This document shows positions 1 to 10,370 of a stretch of 64,000 nt of DNA, piece by piece. A program made the translations under genes and the position numbers. The first letter of the stretch is position 1, and each line of letters opens with the position of its first letter. The notes below the pieces were generated by a model that worked only from the letters and a program-made list of their open reading frames with translations, was not told the DNA's origin and did no database searches. This DNA comes from Artemia franciscana. Taxonomy: Eukaryota > Arthropoda > Branchiopoda > Anostraca > Artemiidae. The DNA is taken from assembly GCF_032884065.1 (NCBI RefSeq), contig NC_088873.1:5252297-5316296 (forward strand), given 5' to 3'.

Positions 1-26
1 TTATAAATACTTATAATTGTGTATAA

Positions 27-402
27 TATAATCTTGCGTATCAAAATAAGAAAGAACTTAGAAAAAGCTGATTTAGTTTATTTTTTAATTAATTTTTTTT
101 TAAAGACAATAATAGAAACAGTGCCCCTGGTTCTATTAATGGCGTCAAAACTTGTATATTGAATACGATAAAGAAGGAATTGAATATTCGTGTGTGTTTA
201 ACAAGTATATATGATTTTTTAATATTTGAGGGACAAAGATATGCAGAAGAATTTAAAATATTATTTAATTGAATCAGTTACTTTTGAAGCGCTGTAAATC
301 TTGCGTATCAAACTAGGAAAGAACTTAGAAAAAGCTGATTTAGCTTTGCTTTACAATTAAATTTTTTTAAAGACAACAATAGAAACAGGGCCGCTGGTTC
401 TA
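27..402. repeat. Tandem repeat of ~267 bp, left part
   Basis: The motif ATCTTGCGTATCAAA followed by AGAAAGAACTTAG occurs at about 31 and again at 298, a period of 267 bp. Each unit also holds GAAACAGxGCCxCTGGTTCTATTAA and GAGGGACAAAGATATGCAG. The second unit is interrupted at its TTAA by the piggyBac element, and the array resumes at 3319. No coding potential is seen. Confidence 0.8.
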
Positions 403-537
403 TTAACCCTTTCAGACCTGAACCAAGAAGGAGTTGCGTAAAAATTCTGAAAATAGCAGAGAGTGATCCTGGAGGTTCAACTAGAACAGGTTTATTTTTT
501 TTAAATTTTTATTTCATTCCATATCCAAAATGTGAAT

Positions 538-560
538 GGTTACCATATGGTCACGTCAGG
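538..560 (+). repeat. Subterminal inverted repeat of the piggyBac element, left copy
   Basis: GGTTACCATATGGTCACGTCAGG at this site is matched in inverse orientation at 2925-2947 with one or two differences. A weaker third copy with the order GCCTG..GT.ACCAT..GG..ACC forms the right terminus near 3287-3307. Paired subterminal repeats of this kind are candidate transposase binding sites. That role is inferred. Confidence 0.7.
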
Positions 561-572
561 TATATACAGATA

Positions 573-2651
573 CTATTTTAGGTGAAAATTTGTGAAACAG
601 TTGCGATCTGAGTTCAAACACAGTCGAACTTTGCACTTCGAACACATGATTCGACTGGTTCCATCCCTAACGCACTTCTCATAGCGACACCTTCCCTTTT
701 CAGTCGTATCCGGAAAATGCGAGGTCTGGTCAAACCTCTCTGATTCCGAAGGCATCCCGTCTCGCGAGGTAGTCGTATTGCGCATGGTCACTGATAAGGA
801 TGGTCTTCCAACTCGAGGACTTTGAGATACGCCGGTAAGAACCAACCCACGAGCAATGTCCATTTTGAAGTACAGCAGAGACATGTGCTGAACATTGATC
901 TGCTTACACTGTCGGCGGTGTATCAGCCAGGCGTTATTCACAGCCATGTCAAAGAAGTAGTACACAATCCTCATATACCATTTCTTAGAGTGAATGTCAG
1001 TCCTCTAAAGTTCCAGGAGCATGTCAGCAAGATCTACGCCCTCCATTGATTTGTTGTAGTCACGGACGATTCGGGGGCGATCAACTTCGACGTATTTCCG
1101 TGTTGTGCCATCCCATCTCTGACACTTATCAATTGGGGTGACTGCACAGTATAAAGAAGCCAAATGGACTGGTTTGTTGTCATACCATTTCACTACCGAT
1201 ACTTCTGAATGTCTTTCAAAACGGAAGTCCACCGACCCTCGTCCTTTCTTCTTCATGCTGGCGTCGGTATCTAGAACAGCACCCCTCATTCTGTTGCTGC
1301 GTATCGTACCACATGACTCGATGCCATATTCAACCCGGAGCTTGTGAATGAGATCGATGCCAGTATAGAAGTTATCAAAGAACAACTTGAAGTTCATGAA
1401 CCTTGGCAGATTTTCTACAAGCCGAAGGACAACGTCAGTACCTTGGCCAAGTTCAGAAATTTCAACAGCTCCTCTTCCTGTATATATCTCTATGTCATAC
1501 ACTATTCCGCTGATGCCGGCTCTCGTGAAAACCTTTACACCCCACGAGTGGGGCTTGTCCTTCAAGTACTGTCGAAATCCAATTGTTCCTTTGAATGGGA
1601 TCATCTGTTCGTCAATACTTTGGATCTCTTCAGGGTCTATTTTTTTCAGATTCTCCCTGAATGCGTCGTATAGTCTTCTGATCTTGAACAGTTTATCTGG
1701 ACCAACCTCCCCTTTCGGTATCATTAAGGTGTCATCGCAAATGTGGAAAAAAAACCTCAAGCTGATGAACCTATCTCTGCTCATGGTATCAGCCACCGGG
1801 GAATATCGTATTCCATTCTCCCAGTACATTCTAATAGCCGGAAGTTTGAGAATGCTCATAAGCATTTGAACTCCAAGAAATCTGCGCAGCTCTTCAAGGG
1901 AAAATTTCAGAGCAAGATTTTTCTTTCTCATGGCATTCAGATTCGTTTGGTCCACAATGTTTGAAAGAATGTCTTCTGTGATAAACATTCGGAAGAGATC
2001 AAGGGGCGTTTGTACCTCGTCATAGTGTGGCATAGAACCCTTCCATGTAATATTTCGAGGTTCGGGCTCCGTTTTTATCCACTTGTATTGCTTTGCCTCC
2101 TTCGCTACCTTCTTTTTTGCTACTGGTTTTGCCGTGACCTGAGGAGCATCAGTTGGAGTTACTAGACCGGCCACTGCTTGGGAAGGAGCATTTTTTTGAG
2201 CTCTTGTAAGGACAAAGGGTTCAGCAGCTGCAGTAACTGTTGCTGACTGTATTGCAGAAGAAGCTGACACTGGTGCTGATGATGTGCTTGAAGAACTGTT
2301 TGACGCTGTTGTATCATTCAAGCCCGGGAGAGGCAAATCGAATTGATCCGTGTCATCGCCATTGTCTAACTCGAACCTGCCAAGCATTGCTAAAGGGATG
2401 TCATCTGTGTGGTCGATATCTTCATCTCTTCCGTCTTCATTGCCATAACAGCTGAGAGAACGTAAAGGCTGAAATTCTTGATCTGGATTGCCTGGAGCCC
2501 AGTTTGGGTCGTCGTCGTCGGAAGAGATATCGAGATCTGAATCACAATCAGGTATGAATAAAAGCCTTGCTGCTTCTTCTGCAGTCATTTTCTTGGTAAC
2601 TCTTCTACTACTTTCCTTGATCACGTCTCTCTTCCAAGGGCTTGGGACCAT
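573..2651 (-). pseudogene. piggyBac transposase, one in-frame stop
   Basis: Cut-and-paste transposase that would excise and insert at TTAA. Reading minus from Met at 2651, 548 codons run to a TAG at 1005-1007. The same frame then continues without further break to 573, giving about 692 codons. The first 200 residues are acidic and Ser-rich, as is usual at the family N-terminus. Catalytic acidic residues are all present: D347 (in SIDEQM), D426 (in FFDNFY), and D540/D543 (in GVDLAD). The C-terminal 40 residues form the cysteine-rich DNA-binding domain (CRYEKC, then CSKCKVRLC, ending in CFTNFH). The TAG sits where relatives have Tyr just after the last catalytic Asp, so it would remove the Cys-rich domain. 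The true N-terminus is uncertain: an upstream exon candidate exists, but its frame is offset by one base. Confidence 0.9.
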
Positions 2652-2924
2652 GACCTCTCATGGAGTCAGAGCTCGTGCTTGGATCAGCTGAAAAGAAATT
2701 CAAGGCAAGTACATCACTTAATAATAACAATAATAATAGTATATTGCAATAAAATAGGCCATTGGCCTCAACACTTGCCTGAGGCATCCCACAAAATAGG
2801 TTTTTTACCCTTGTTTCAGTAAAAAGGAGGAACAGAAAGAAAATGTGCCTATTCCCGATCATAAAAAGGACTTGCTGCCTCGTTTGCTGTACAAATCTGC
2901 CTAGGTATGGTTTGGCACTGAATG

Positions 2925-2947
2925 CCTGACGTGACCATTTGGTAACC
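2925..2947 (-). repeat. Subterminal inverted repeat of the piggyBac element, right copy
   Basis: Inverse of the 538-560 repeat, written here as CCTGACGTGACCATTTGGTAACC in two parts (CCTGACGTGACCA, TTTGGTAACC). It lies upstream of the transposase start, so it could also be part of the promoter region. Confidence 0.7.
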
Positions 2948-3065
2948 GATCGTTAGCAACCTTGTTTGCGGCTAAACTACAGCTCAGAATTAGACTAGTG
3001 ATATCTCATTCGAAAGAACGCATTCTTAGCTACAAAATAAGATCATAATCAGGCTCTGAACTTAC

Positions 3066-3120
3066 CAGAAACGTCCAGGTCATCGAGGTCGAAATCTGCA
3101 CCTTTCCTCTTTTTCGACAT
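3066..3120 (-). CDS. Possible short first exon of the piggyBac transposase
   Basis: On the minus strand an ATG at 3120 opens MSKKRKGADFDLDDLDVS, a basic patch followed by an acidic stretch, and ends at a good donor (CTG then GTAAG). An acceptor, TTTCTTTTCAG, lies at 2688-2698. Splicing gives a reading continuing ADPSTSSDSMRGHG, which runs out 27 codons later and is one base out of register with the main frame. Either a small indel occurred or the main frame starts internally. The exon is inferred and not proven. Confidence 0.4.
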
Positions 3121-3318
3121 TTTATATTTTGTCTTAACTTGGACGCTCGCTCGACCGCTCAGGTAAAGCCTTGAGGGACAATAAATTCAAACGCGACAGA
3201 GTCAAGCAAGCGCTATCTAGTGGAAAAGAAATCACGGTTGTGACTTTGTCGAGTCGAGAGAAAAAAAAATAGGAGGCGAGCGGTATCCGTATGGTGACCA
3301 CAGGCATGAAAGGGTTAA

Positions 3319-3605
3319 TGGCGTAAAAACTTGTATTTTAAACACGATAAAGAAGGAATTGAATATTTGTGTATGCTTAACAAATGTATATAACTTTTGA
3401 ATATTTGAGGGACAAAAGATATGAGGGACAATATTTGAGGGACAAAGATATGCAGAAGAATTTAAAATATTATTTAATTGAATCAGTTACTTTTGAAGCG
3501 TGGTAAATCTTGCATATCAAACTAGGAAAGAACTTAGAAAAACTAATATAGTTTTGTTTTACAATTAAATTTTGAAAGGAGAACAATAGAAACAGGACCG
3601 CTGAG
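3319..3605. repeat. Tandem repeat of ~267 bp, right part
   Basis: Continuation of the array at 27-402 after the piggyBac insertion. The third ATCTTGC.TATCAAACTAGG motif is at 3507. After subtracting the transposon and one TTAA, the spacing from 298 is 297 bp, about 30 bp more than the first interval. A local duplication of GAGGGACAA at 3410-3440 explains the difference. Confidence 0.75.
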
Positions 3606-4613
3606 AGCTGAGACTGGGCCATGGAAAACATTTGTTTTTACCCGAATCCCTCTTCTCTCCTTTCTGTTGGATTAAATTCGCAATATAGTCTAAATTTCCG
3701 CATAAACGAAAAAAGACCTCACCATCGTTGATTTTTGGGTCTCGCGGTCCCCCCTTGTCCTTTCATGAAAATCAAAATCAGAATACCTTGGAACGAGACA
3801 AGGGGGAGAGGTAGGTATTTATGTAAGATTTTTTTCCGGACATGAGGGGCTAATAATCAAAAGATAATTTTATATGATAATTTGAATAAGAACTGACTAG
3901 AAACTAGGGTAAAACTTTGTAACTTGGATGGAGGCCTCGGGACAAACTTCCCTCTTCGAGCAACCTTGGGGCGAAGACAAGGAACGATCTTCTCCCATTT
4001 CAAAATATTCCAGATTTTATCAACTTGTTCCGTTCACCGTTACAGCATCCACATAATTCGGATTCTTTATAATTAAAAAAAATATATTTAATTCTTTTTT
4101 TGTCTTTTGGTAAAATTCCTTCTTCTCCCTAAATAATTTCCTGCATACCTATCAGAACCAGTCGGGTCAAGTCACAAAAGTATAGGGGAAAGGGGGAAAA
4201 ACATATTTTTAATCTAAGGAGCGGTAATTTTGCTAGATTTTTATAATGAAAATACGAACAAAAAATTTCAAAGAGAATAACCATAAGAAGTATTTTAAAA
4301 TCTCTAATCCTTTCCCTCACTCCTTCCCCTTTGCTGCTCACTGCCTCTCTCTCAATTCACGCACCGGGTCAGAACTAGCAATCAGAGGCAACGTTGTAGC
4401 ACTGCCTAAGTTGAGAGCCAAGAGCATTGAATACATTATTTCTGTGGAACCATAAGCTATATTGGACCCATCAGCCATATTGGAACCATAAGCCTTTAAT
4501 ACCTCCAATATTTTATAAAATAAGAAAATAAATAGTACATTGAGCGATAAGGCTTCAATTTGACGTTTTTTTCAGATCACTTCATAAAATAGGAATTGTC
4601 GATGAAACTTCGA
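3606..4613. other. No recognisable feature
   Basis: AT-rich sequence without a convincing frame, terminal repeat or similarity to the other repeats in this window. Short frames here have no codon-usage or domain support. Confidence 0.5.
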
Positions 4614-4690
4614 AGGGGGTTCATTTGAAGGCTCTTCGATGGGGGAAGGGGGTTCATTTGAAGGCTCTTCGATGGGGGAAAGGGGTTCAT
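4614..4690. repeat. 33-bp minisatellite, about 2.4 units
   Basis: GGGGGTTCATTTGAAGGCTC followed by TTCGATGGGGGAA is repeated head to tail with 33-bp spacing. The period is a multiple of three, so the minus strand reads as an 11-residue repeat (EPPSPIEEPSN), but no gene context supports translation. Confidence 0.8.
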
Positions 4691-4696
4691 TCGATT

Positions 4697-4960
4697 TCAA
4701 ATTGGAAAGTTTTAATTCACTTTTTAAAAGCCGAGAACAATTTGTGAGCAACCAACCCCTACCCAGACCCTTTCTAGCTACCCTATCCCAAAGACATCTG
4801 ACCAAATTTTGATAGAACTATTTTGTTCAAATAGTTAAAAGGTAGAGTAGATAGAACTCCAGGGATGGTTAGGTCCCACATAACCCCTGGGGCAAGCGCT
4901 TCAAGTTATTAAAGTTGGCCATTGTTCACATGCATATTTTGTTTTTAGGTAAGGGCTAAC
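4697..4960 (+). repeat. Old, diverged relative of family A interior
   Basis: Shares the order of short blocks seen inside family A copies: a CAAATTTTGATxxAxxxATTTTGTTCA block, then CCCCTGGGGCAAGxGCTTCAAGTTA, then a TGGCCATTGTTxACATxxA block. Similarity is patchy, so it is read as a much older copy. A second such relic lies at 10970-11200. Confidence 0.45.
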
Positions 4961-4980
4961 AACTAGGCCCGTGCTGGTTA

Positions 4981-5424
4981 TCAAACAGTTCGTGGTAACG
5001 AACTGTAGTAAGGAGTGACCCGGCTCAATAGTAAACGAAACTCTAAAAAACGGAATTTTGATACTAAAAGATACATCAAAAGAATCGGATTTTCATGCTG
5101 ATTTTAAATATATACGTTTCATCAAATTTAGTCTTTGTCATCAAAAGTTACGAGCCTGAGAAAATTTGCATTATTTTGGAAAATAGGGAAAAAAAACCCC
5201 TAAAAGTCATAGAATCTTAACGATCCCTTCTCCACGCCCTGCTCTTTACGCTAAAGTTTTTTAATGTTTAATAAAGTAGAATTGAGAGAAAGAGTCAAAC
5301 TTTAGCGTATAGAGCGGGACGTTGAGAAGGGAACAGCCCGTTTCATACACGGATTAATTTCTGTTCGTCTTAAGTTTTAATGTTGCTCCTTACTTTCAGT
5401 TAAAAAAACTAGTTTTTTTTTACT
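4981..5424 (+). repeat. Family A copy 1, short internally deleted form
   Basis: Starts TCAAACAGTTCGTGGTAACG with an 8-bp terminal hairpin (CAGTTCGT/ACGAACTG), then GGAGTGACCCGGCTC. After about 200 bp it passes directly to the distal hairpin module (arms CTCTTTACGCTAAAG and CTTTAGCGTATAGAG, 5240-5320) and ends at the AAAAAAACTAGTTTTTTTTT tract. Only ~440 bp against ~1.75 kb for long copies, so the central part is missing. Unclassified nonautonomous element. Confidence 0.8.
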
Positions 5425-5690
5425 TCATTCCTGAAAGAGAGCGGGACAGAATGGTTCATTGCGCATCGGGTGCTAAAGCGAAAAACCGAACTCTTTCTTT
5501 TAACTATAGCAAACATTTTCAAAATGCAGCGACACCTCCTCGCCTGAAACCGTTATTGCATTAATCCAGCAAGAGGTTGAGGTGCATACCTCAACCTGTT
5601 TTTGAGGCTTTCTTTTTATCTATCCCCTGTTATTTGCTCAACATTTTCATCATTATATATGAATCTATAAATAAACGTTCCGAACGTTTA
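5425..5690 (+). repeat. Family E repeat, copy 1, with a perfect hairpin
   Basis: Shares GAGAGCGGGACAGAA, a GxxCTAAAG block, TATAGxAAACAxxTTCAAAAT and a GCAxTATTGCATTA-like block with 9165-9395. It contains AGGTTGAGGT-GCAT-ACCTCAACCT at 5574-5597, a perfect 10-bp stem. Function unknown. Confidence 0.55.
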
Positions 5691-5872
5691 AACGTTAAAA
5701 AATAAACGTTCAAATTTTTCCAATTTTAAATGCAAATTTAAAATTTAAGTTCTAAATTGCAAATTTTTTGCAACTTAGAGGACACAGAAGACTTGGCCAC
5801 CTTCATTGGAAATTTATTTTACATTTAGGCAAGATTAAAGAAGGAAATTTACATTAAGACTTTGAATAAGCT

Positions 5873-6064
5873 TTGTCATTGAACTCTCTCCGAAAAAATG
5901 TAGAGAATAACCCGGAAGTTCATGATTTTGTTTTGTATAAATATGTCGGTTTCAATTTTAATACTTTAGTATTTCTACTGATGACGATCGCTGTTTATGT
6001 GATCGAAATATTTATACTTTTGTACCTGTTATCGCTGTATATACATGGATTTATCCCCATTTAA
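5873..6064 (+). other. Unassigned 63-codon frame with a hammerhead-like core
   Basis: A short frame with a hydrophobic C-terminal half (possible membrane segment) and no family I recognise. The same DNA contains CTGATGA (5978-5984), GATC (5986-5989), an 11-nt loop, GATC (6001-6004) and GAAA (6005-6008). This is the order of the hammerhead-ribozyme catalytic core with a 4-bp helix II. Stem I is not convincing. Some Penelope-like elements carry such motifs near their ends, but no PLE coding is seen beside it. Confidence 0.25.
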
Positions 6065-6314
6065 ACGTTTATTTGTTAACCAATAAAAATTAAATCAATT
6101 CCTATCTAGTACAAATTTTGACCTTCTTGAGGGGGGATGGACTTGCCCAAATACAGACCATCTTAAATTCGTCCCTGACTTAATCCATACTACAATTAGA
6201 AATTAGACAAAACTGCATAGAATCATCACTCGAAACAAACACAAACCTTGTAAAGGTTTGAAGTGAGATGCGGTTTATTTATAATGAAAATGATACGTCA
6301 TTCTAAAGGTTCCA

Positions 6315-8078
6315 TCAAACAGTTCGTGGTAACGAACTGTAGTAAGGAGCGACCCGGCTCAATAGTAACCGAAACTCTAAAAAACGGAATTTTGATACCA
6401 ATAGTCACATCAAAAGAATCACATTTTAATGCTGATTTTAAATATATAAGTCTTATCAAGTTTGGTCATACCCATTAAAAGTTACGCGCCTAAGAAAATT
6501 TGCCTTATTTAAAAAAATTGGGGAAAACCCCCCTAAAAGCCATAGAACCTTGACAAAAATCACACCATCAGATTCGGCATGTCAGAGAACCCTACTGTAG
6601 AAGTTTCAAGCTCCTATCTATAAAAATGTCGAATTTTGTATTTTTTGCCAGAAGATAGATCACGGATGTGTGTTTATTTGTTTGTTTTTTTTTCCCCAGG
6701 GGTGATCGTATCGACCCAGTGGTGGTCCTAGAATTTCGCAGGAGAGCTCATTCTAACGGAAATTAAAAGTTCTAGTACCCTTTTTAAGTGACCAAAAAAT
6801 TCGAGGGCACCTAGGCCCCCTCCCACGCTCATTTTTTAACCAGCTCACTGGATCAAAATTTTGAGCATATTTGTTCATTTTGTTCAGCATAGTCACAATG
6901 GTATCGCAATCCCCAAATTTTGGGGACGACTTAATCCCCACAGTCCCCGGGGGAGTGGCTGCAAGTTACAAACTTTGACCATTGTTTACATATAGTAATG
7001 GTTATTGAGAAGTGTACAGACGTTTTATATATGTGGGAGGGGATTTTTTTGGTTTGGGGATGGGGTTGAAGGGAGGGGGATATGTGGGAGGATCTTTCGT
7101 TGGAGGAATATGTCATAAGGGAAGATAAATTCAATGAAAAGGGCGCGGGATTTTCTAGCATTACCATAAAAAAAAACAATGAAAAAATAAACATGAAAAA
7201 GTTTTTTTGATTGAAAGTAAGGGGTAGCATTAAACGAACTGAGATTATTACGCATATGAGGGGTTCTAAATATACTTTAGCATAAAGAGCGATGTATTTA
7301 GGAGAAGATAAATACCTCGCTCTTTGTGGTAAAGTATATTTAGTAATTTCATCTATTTATTCTACGGCCTTTCTGATTCAGGGATCATTCTTAAAGAATT
7401 AGGACAAAACTTAAGACTTAGTGTGAAGAGCGAGGTATTAACGAGGGGACAAACCCCCTCATATACATAATAAAAATATAAGAATATAAAAGTTTGTTAC
7501 GTAAGTTAATTCTTAAGTTACGTATATTTTTTACTAATAAAAATGTTCGTTGAAAATTAAAATTCTAGTTGCCTTTTTAAGTAACCGAAAAATTGGAGGG
7601 CAACTAGGCCTCCTTCCCCACCCCTTATTTCTCAAAATCTTCTGATCAAAACTAAGAGAAAGCCATTTAGCCAAAAAAAGAATTAATATGCAAATTTAAT
7701 TTTAATAATTTATGTGCGGAGAGCCAAAATCAAACATGCATTAATTCAAAAACGTTCAGATATTAAATAAAATAAAACAAGTTTTTTTTTTTAACTAAAA
7801 GTAAGGAGCGACATTAAAACTTAAAACGAACAGAAATTACTCCGTATATAAAATGGGTTGTCCCCTCCACAATCCCTCGCTCTTTACGCTGAAGTTTGAC
7901 TCTTTGCCACAATTCTACTTTTTAAAACAATTAAAAACTTTAGCGTAAAGAGCGAGGCATTGCGAAGGGGACAACCCATTTCATATACGGAGTAATTTCT
8001 GTTCGTTTTAAGTTTTAATGTCGCTCCTTACTTTCAGTAAAAAAAAAACTTGTTTTTTTCTATTTAATTGCTTGTAGG
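6315..8078 (+). repeat. Family A copy 2, full-length (about 1.76 kb)
   Basis: Reference long copy. Order: terminal hairpin TCAAACAGTTCGTGGTAACG; GTAAGGAGCGACCCGGCTC; ~800 bp with AT-rich and C-rich blocks; hairpin module at ~7270-7335 (arms around ACTTTAGCATAAAGAGCGA and its complement); ~400 bp; distal hairpin at ~7770-8062 with ~130-bp arms centred on 7930; end in an A-run/CTTG/T-run. The inverse of GTAAGGAGCGAC recurs near the far end, so the element has short subterminal inverted repeats. No protein is encoded. Class unknown: hairpin-rich ends resemble nonautonomous Helentron-like or foldback elements. Confidence 0.85.
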
Positions 8079-8084
8079 ACACAT

Positions 8085-8440
8085 CAAACATTGAATTAAA
8101 CTTGGTCTTTAGATATTGAAGATTCGTTAATAAGTATTATTTATAGTGAAAAATCACAAACGATAATACGCTAAACTAATCTCATTAAGGGCTCCTTGGC
8201 CCGTACAGACAGAATAAACATTGGATTAAACTCGGTTACTAAACAGTCAAAATTTATTTGCAATATGTATTCACGATGAGACCCACATTCGCCATTCTGA
8301 TACCCCCCCTCCCCCATAGGCTCCATGGCCTGTAAGAGCACATTGAATATTGAGCTAATCCTACCCATGAAACATAGAAATGAGAACCGTGTAATAGCGC
8401 ATGAAACAGATTCACATTTCCCATCTCTATGACCACGGTT
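8085..8440. repeat. Possible three-unit degenerate repeat (~120 bp)
   Basis: GGCTCC(T/A)TGGCC(C/T)GTA followed by an ACATTGxATxxxxCT block occurs at about 8190 and 8321. A weaker version (GTAGGACACATCAAACATTGAATTAAACT) occurs at about 8093. No coding support. Confidence 0.35.
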
Positions 8441-8708
8441 CGTTCCTGCCTATTACATGAAGCATTTCAACAAATTTAGGTTTTTTTTTGGTTATATGTT
8501 TCCATCAACAGATTTACTTTCAAGCCTAAAAAAGTAGATTTTAAATGTTAAAGAGATGCTACGGAAGCTTCAGAATTCTGAAGAAATATTTTTGTCAGTT
8601 TCTGAATTAAAATTTCTCTTTAAATTGTATCTATACATCTTTAAAAATTAACGATGATAAAAATAAATGTGTGTATCATTTATTTCAGATAAAACCTGAA
8701 TTTAGAAA

Positions 8709-9035
8709 TTAATCATTGCTGATATTACCAGGGCTACTATTGGACTTAAACTGTATTAATGCTTGGGGAATGCACCAACGACATTTGGGTCCTCTTGGTA
8801 TTTTTAATCCCTCTTGCCCTGTAAATATCACAATTTTACCTTCAAGAGGGATTTGCCCTGAAAAAGCACGCCCTATATCTACCCCTGGTACTGCTAGAGT
8901 AAATTTAAAGTGGATTTTAATGCTAGGTGGATATACTAAATGATATTTTGTATATGTTTTAGCCAATGCACTAGCGGTTTTATTTGCAAAGCAGTGGTTC
9001 AAATATTGCATTTTGGTTAGTTCAACATCACCCAC
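8709..9035 (-). other. Unassigned 108-codon open frame
   Basis: The minus-strand frame has protein-like composition (for example SIKIHFKFTLAVPG, GPKCRWCIPQALIQ) and no low complexity, so it may be a real or fossil coding piece. I cannot assign a family. The frame extends a few codons upstream of its nominal GTG start before a stop. No splice context or neighbours help. Confidence 0.3.
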
Positions 9036-9164
9036 AGCAAGCCCAGAAAGTTACGACTTAATACTCCAAGCCAAGCTGCATCCACACGTGTGTTTCAACT
9101 TATTTAAACTTTCCCGTTAGTATTAGTCAAAATTTTCAACCTCATAAAGACCCATACTGGCTAA

Positions 9165-9395
9165 CCTAAAAGAGAGCGGGACAGAAATAGTTGAGTGTCT
9201 AATCGAGGGTCTAAAGACAAATGACTAAACCATTTTTTTTAATTATAGTAAACACCTTCAAAATACGCCAACACATACTCGACTGGGACCGCTATTGCAT
9301 TATTAAGCAGGAGGTTGTAGCTATTCACTTTTTTTTAGTTAATCCACTTTGTTTGTCCAGAATTCCATCATTGGATATGAATTTATAAAAAAAAC
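9165..9395 (+). repeat. Family E repeat, copy 2
   Basis: Shares the GAGAGCGGGACAGAA block and the following landmarks with 5425-5690, in the same orientation and at moderate divergence. It lacks the perfect hairpin of copy 1: the corresponding site reads GGAGGTTGTAGCTATTCAC. Confidence 0.5.
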
Positions 9396-9581
9396 TTTCA
9401 TTAAGCTCCGTACGCTGAGGATGGTACATGTTATAGTCGAAAATCACTGAGAATAGACATTTTATTTATTTTTCATTTCATTTTATTTTTATTTCATTTT
9501 TTTGCTATTGCACTCTGAGAAGTCTGTTTCCGTTTTACGATCAAACCCTTCAACTTCATTTCGTTCAATTTCTTTGTCCAC

Positions 9582-9643
9582 CATATACTGGCAACGCGTT
9601 ACCAGTATATGGTAACGCGTTTGAGTAACTCTCAAACGCGTTA
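9582..9643. repeat. Cluster of two palindromes with three ACGCGT cores
   Basis: CATATACTGG-C-AACGCGTT-A-CCAGTATATG (9582-9611) is a 30-bp palindrome with one mismatched pair. It runs into TAACGCGTTTGAG-taact-CTCAAACGCGTTA (9613-9643), a perfect 13-bp stem. ACGCGT occurs at 9594, 9615 and 9636, spaced 21 bp apart. Regulatory or cruciform role unknown. Confidence 0.85.
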
Positions 9644-9769
9644 GTCATGTAGTTTTACACAGTAGATTTCCTGCTTCGCTGGCCCAAGCAAACATAACAT
9701 ATACCAATTTTTCTATATGTTTACTTTTATCAACGGTAGTGATGCTCAAAACTAAAAAACTAAAAAACT

Positions 9770-10370
9770 AAAAACTTCGTAAAAAACTAAAAGTTTTAGT
9801 TGCCTTTTTAAGTAACCAAAAAATTGGAGGGCATCTGAGCCTCCTCCCCTGCTCCTTTATTCTCAAAATCGTTTGATCAAAACTATGAGAAAGCCCTTTA
9901 GCCAAAAAAAATAAATATGCAAATTTTGTTTTAGTTATTCATCTGCAGAAAGCCGAAATCAAAACATGGATTAACTCAAAAACGTTCAGAAATTAAATAA
10001 AAAGAAACAAGTTTTTTTTTTAATGAAAGTAAGGAGCGACGTTAAAACTTAAAACGAACAGAAATTACCCCATATATCAAAGGGGTTGTTCTCTACTCAA
10101 CGCCCTGCTCTTTATGCTAAAGTTTTTACTGTTTTAAAAAGTAGAGTTGAGAGAAAGTCAAACTTCAGCGCAAAGAGCGCGGCGTTGAGGAGGGAACAGC
10201 CCTTTCATATACAGGGTAATTTCTGTTCGTTTTAAGTTATAATGTTGCTGCTTACTTTCAGTTAAAAAAAACTTGCTTTTTTTTATTTAATAGCAAAAAA
10301 AACTTGCTTTTTTTTATTTAATAGTAAAAAAACTTGTTTTTTTTTAAATTTAGTAGTACAAAAACTTGAG
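9770..10370 (+). repeat. Family A copy 3, left-truncated
   Basis: Begins within the GTTGCCTTTTTAAGTAACC block and keeps the distal hairpin (arms CTCTTTATGCTAAAG at ~10108 and CTTCAGCGCAAAGAGCG at ~10162). The right end carries three successive AAAAAAACTTGCTTTTTT-like tracts at 10262-10350, a local tandem amplification of the terminus. Confidence 0.8.

Larger units (their letters stand above)
407..3314 (-). mobile_element. piggyBac-superfamily DNA transposon, about 2.9 kb, single copy
   Basis: Both ends are visible. The element starts CCCTTTCAGACCTG and ends with the inverse of CCCTTTCATGCCTG (12 of 14 matching). It is flanked by TTAA at 403-406 and 3315-3318, the family's obligate target duplication. 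The host repeat reads straight across the insertion. The transposase is on the minus strand. The body also carries a longer inverted repeat pair at 538-560 and 2925-2947. Low divergence of the ends and a nearly open transposase suggest a fairly recent insertion, but the coding frame has an in-frame stop, so this copy is probably not autonomous. Confidence 0.93.

Noticed and set aside
1138-1964. Plus-strand frames opposite the piggyBac transposase
   Set aside because: Shadows of the minus-strand transposase.
6315-8078. Family A as a standard Helitron (TC start)
   Set aside because: Copies do begin with TC, but the far end lacks CTRR and the hairpin sits at the TC end. The class is therefore left open.
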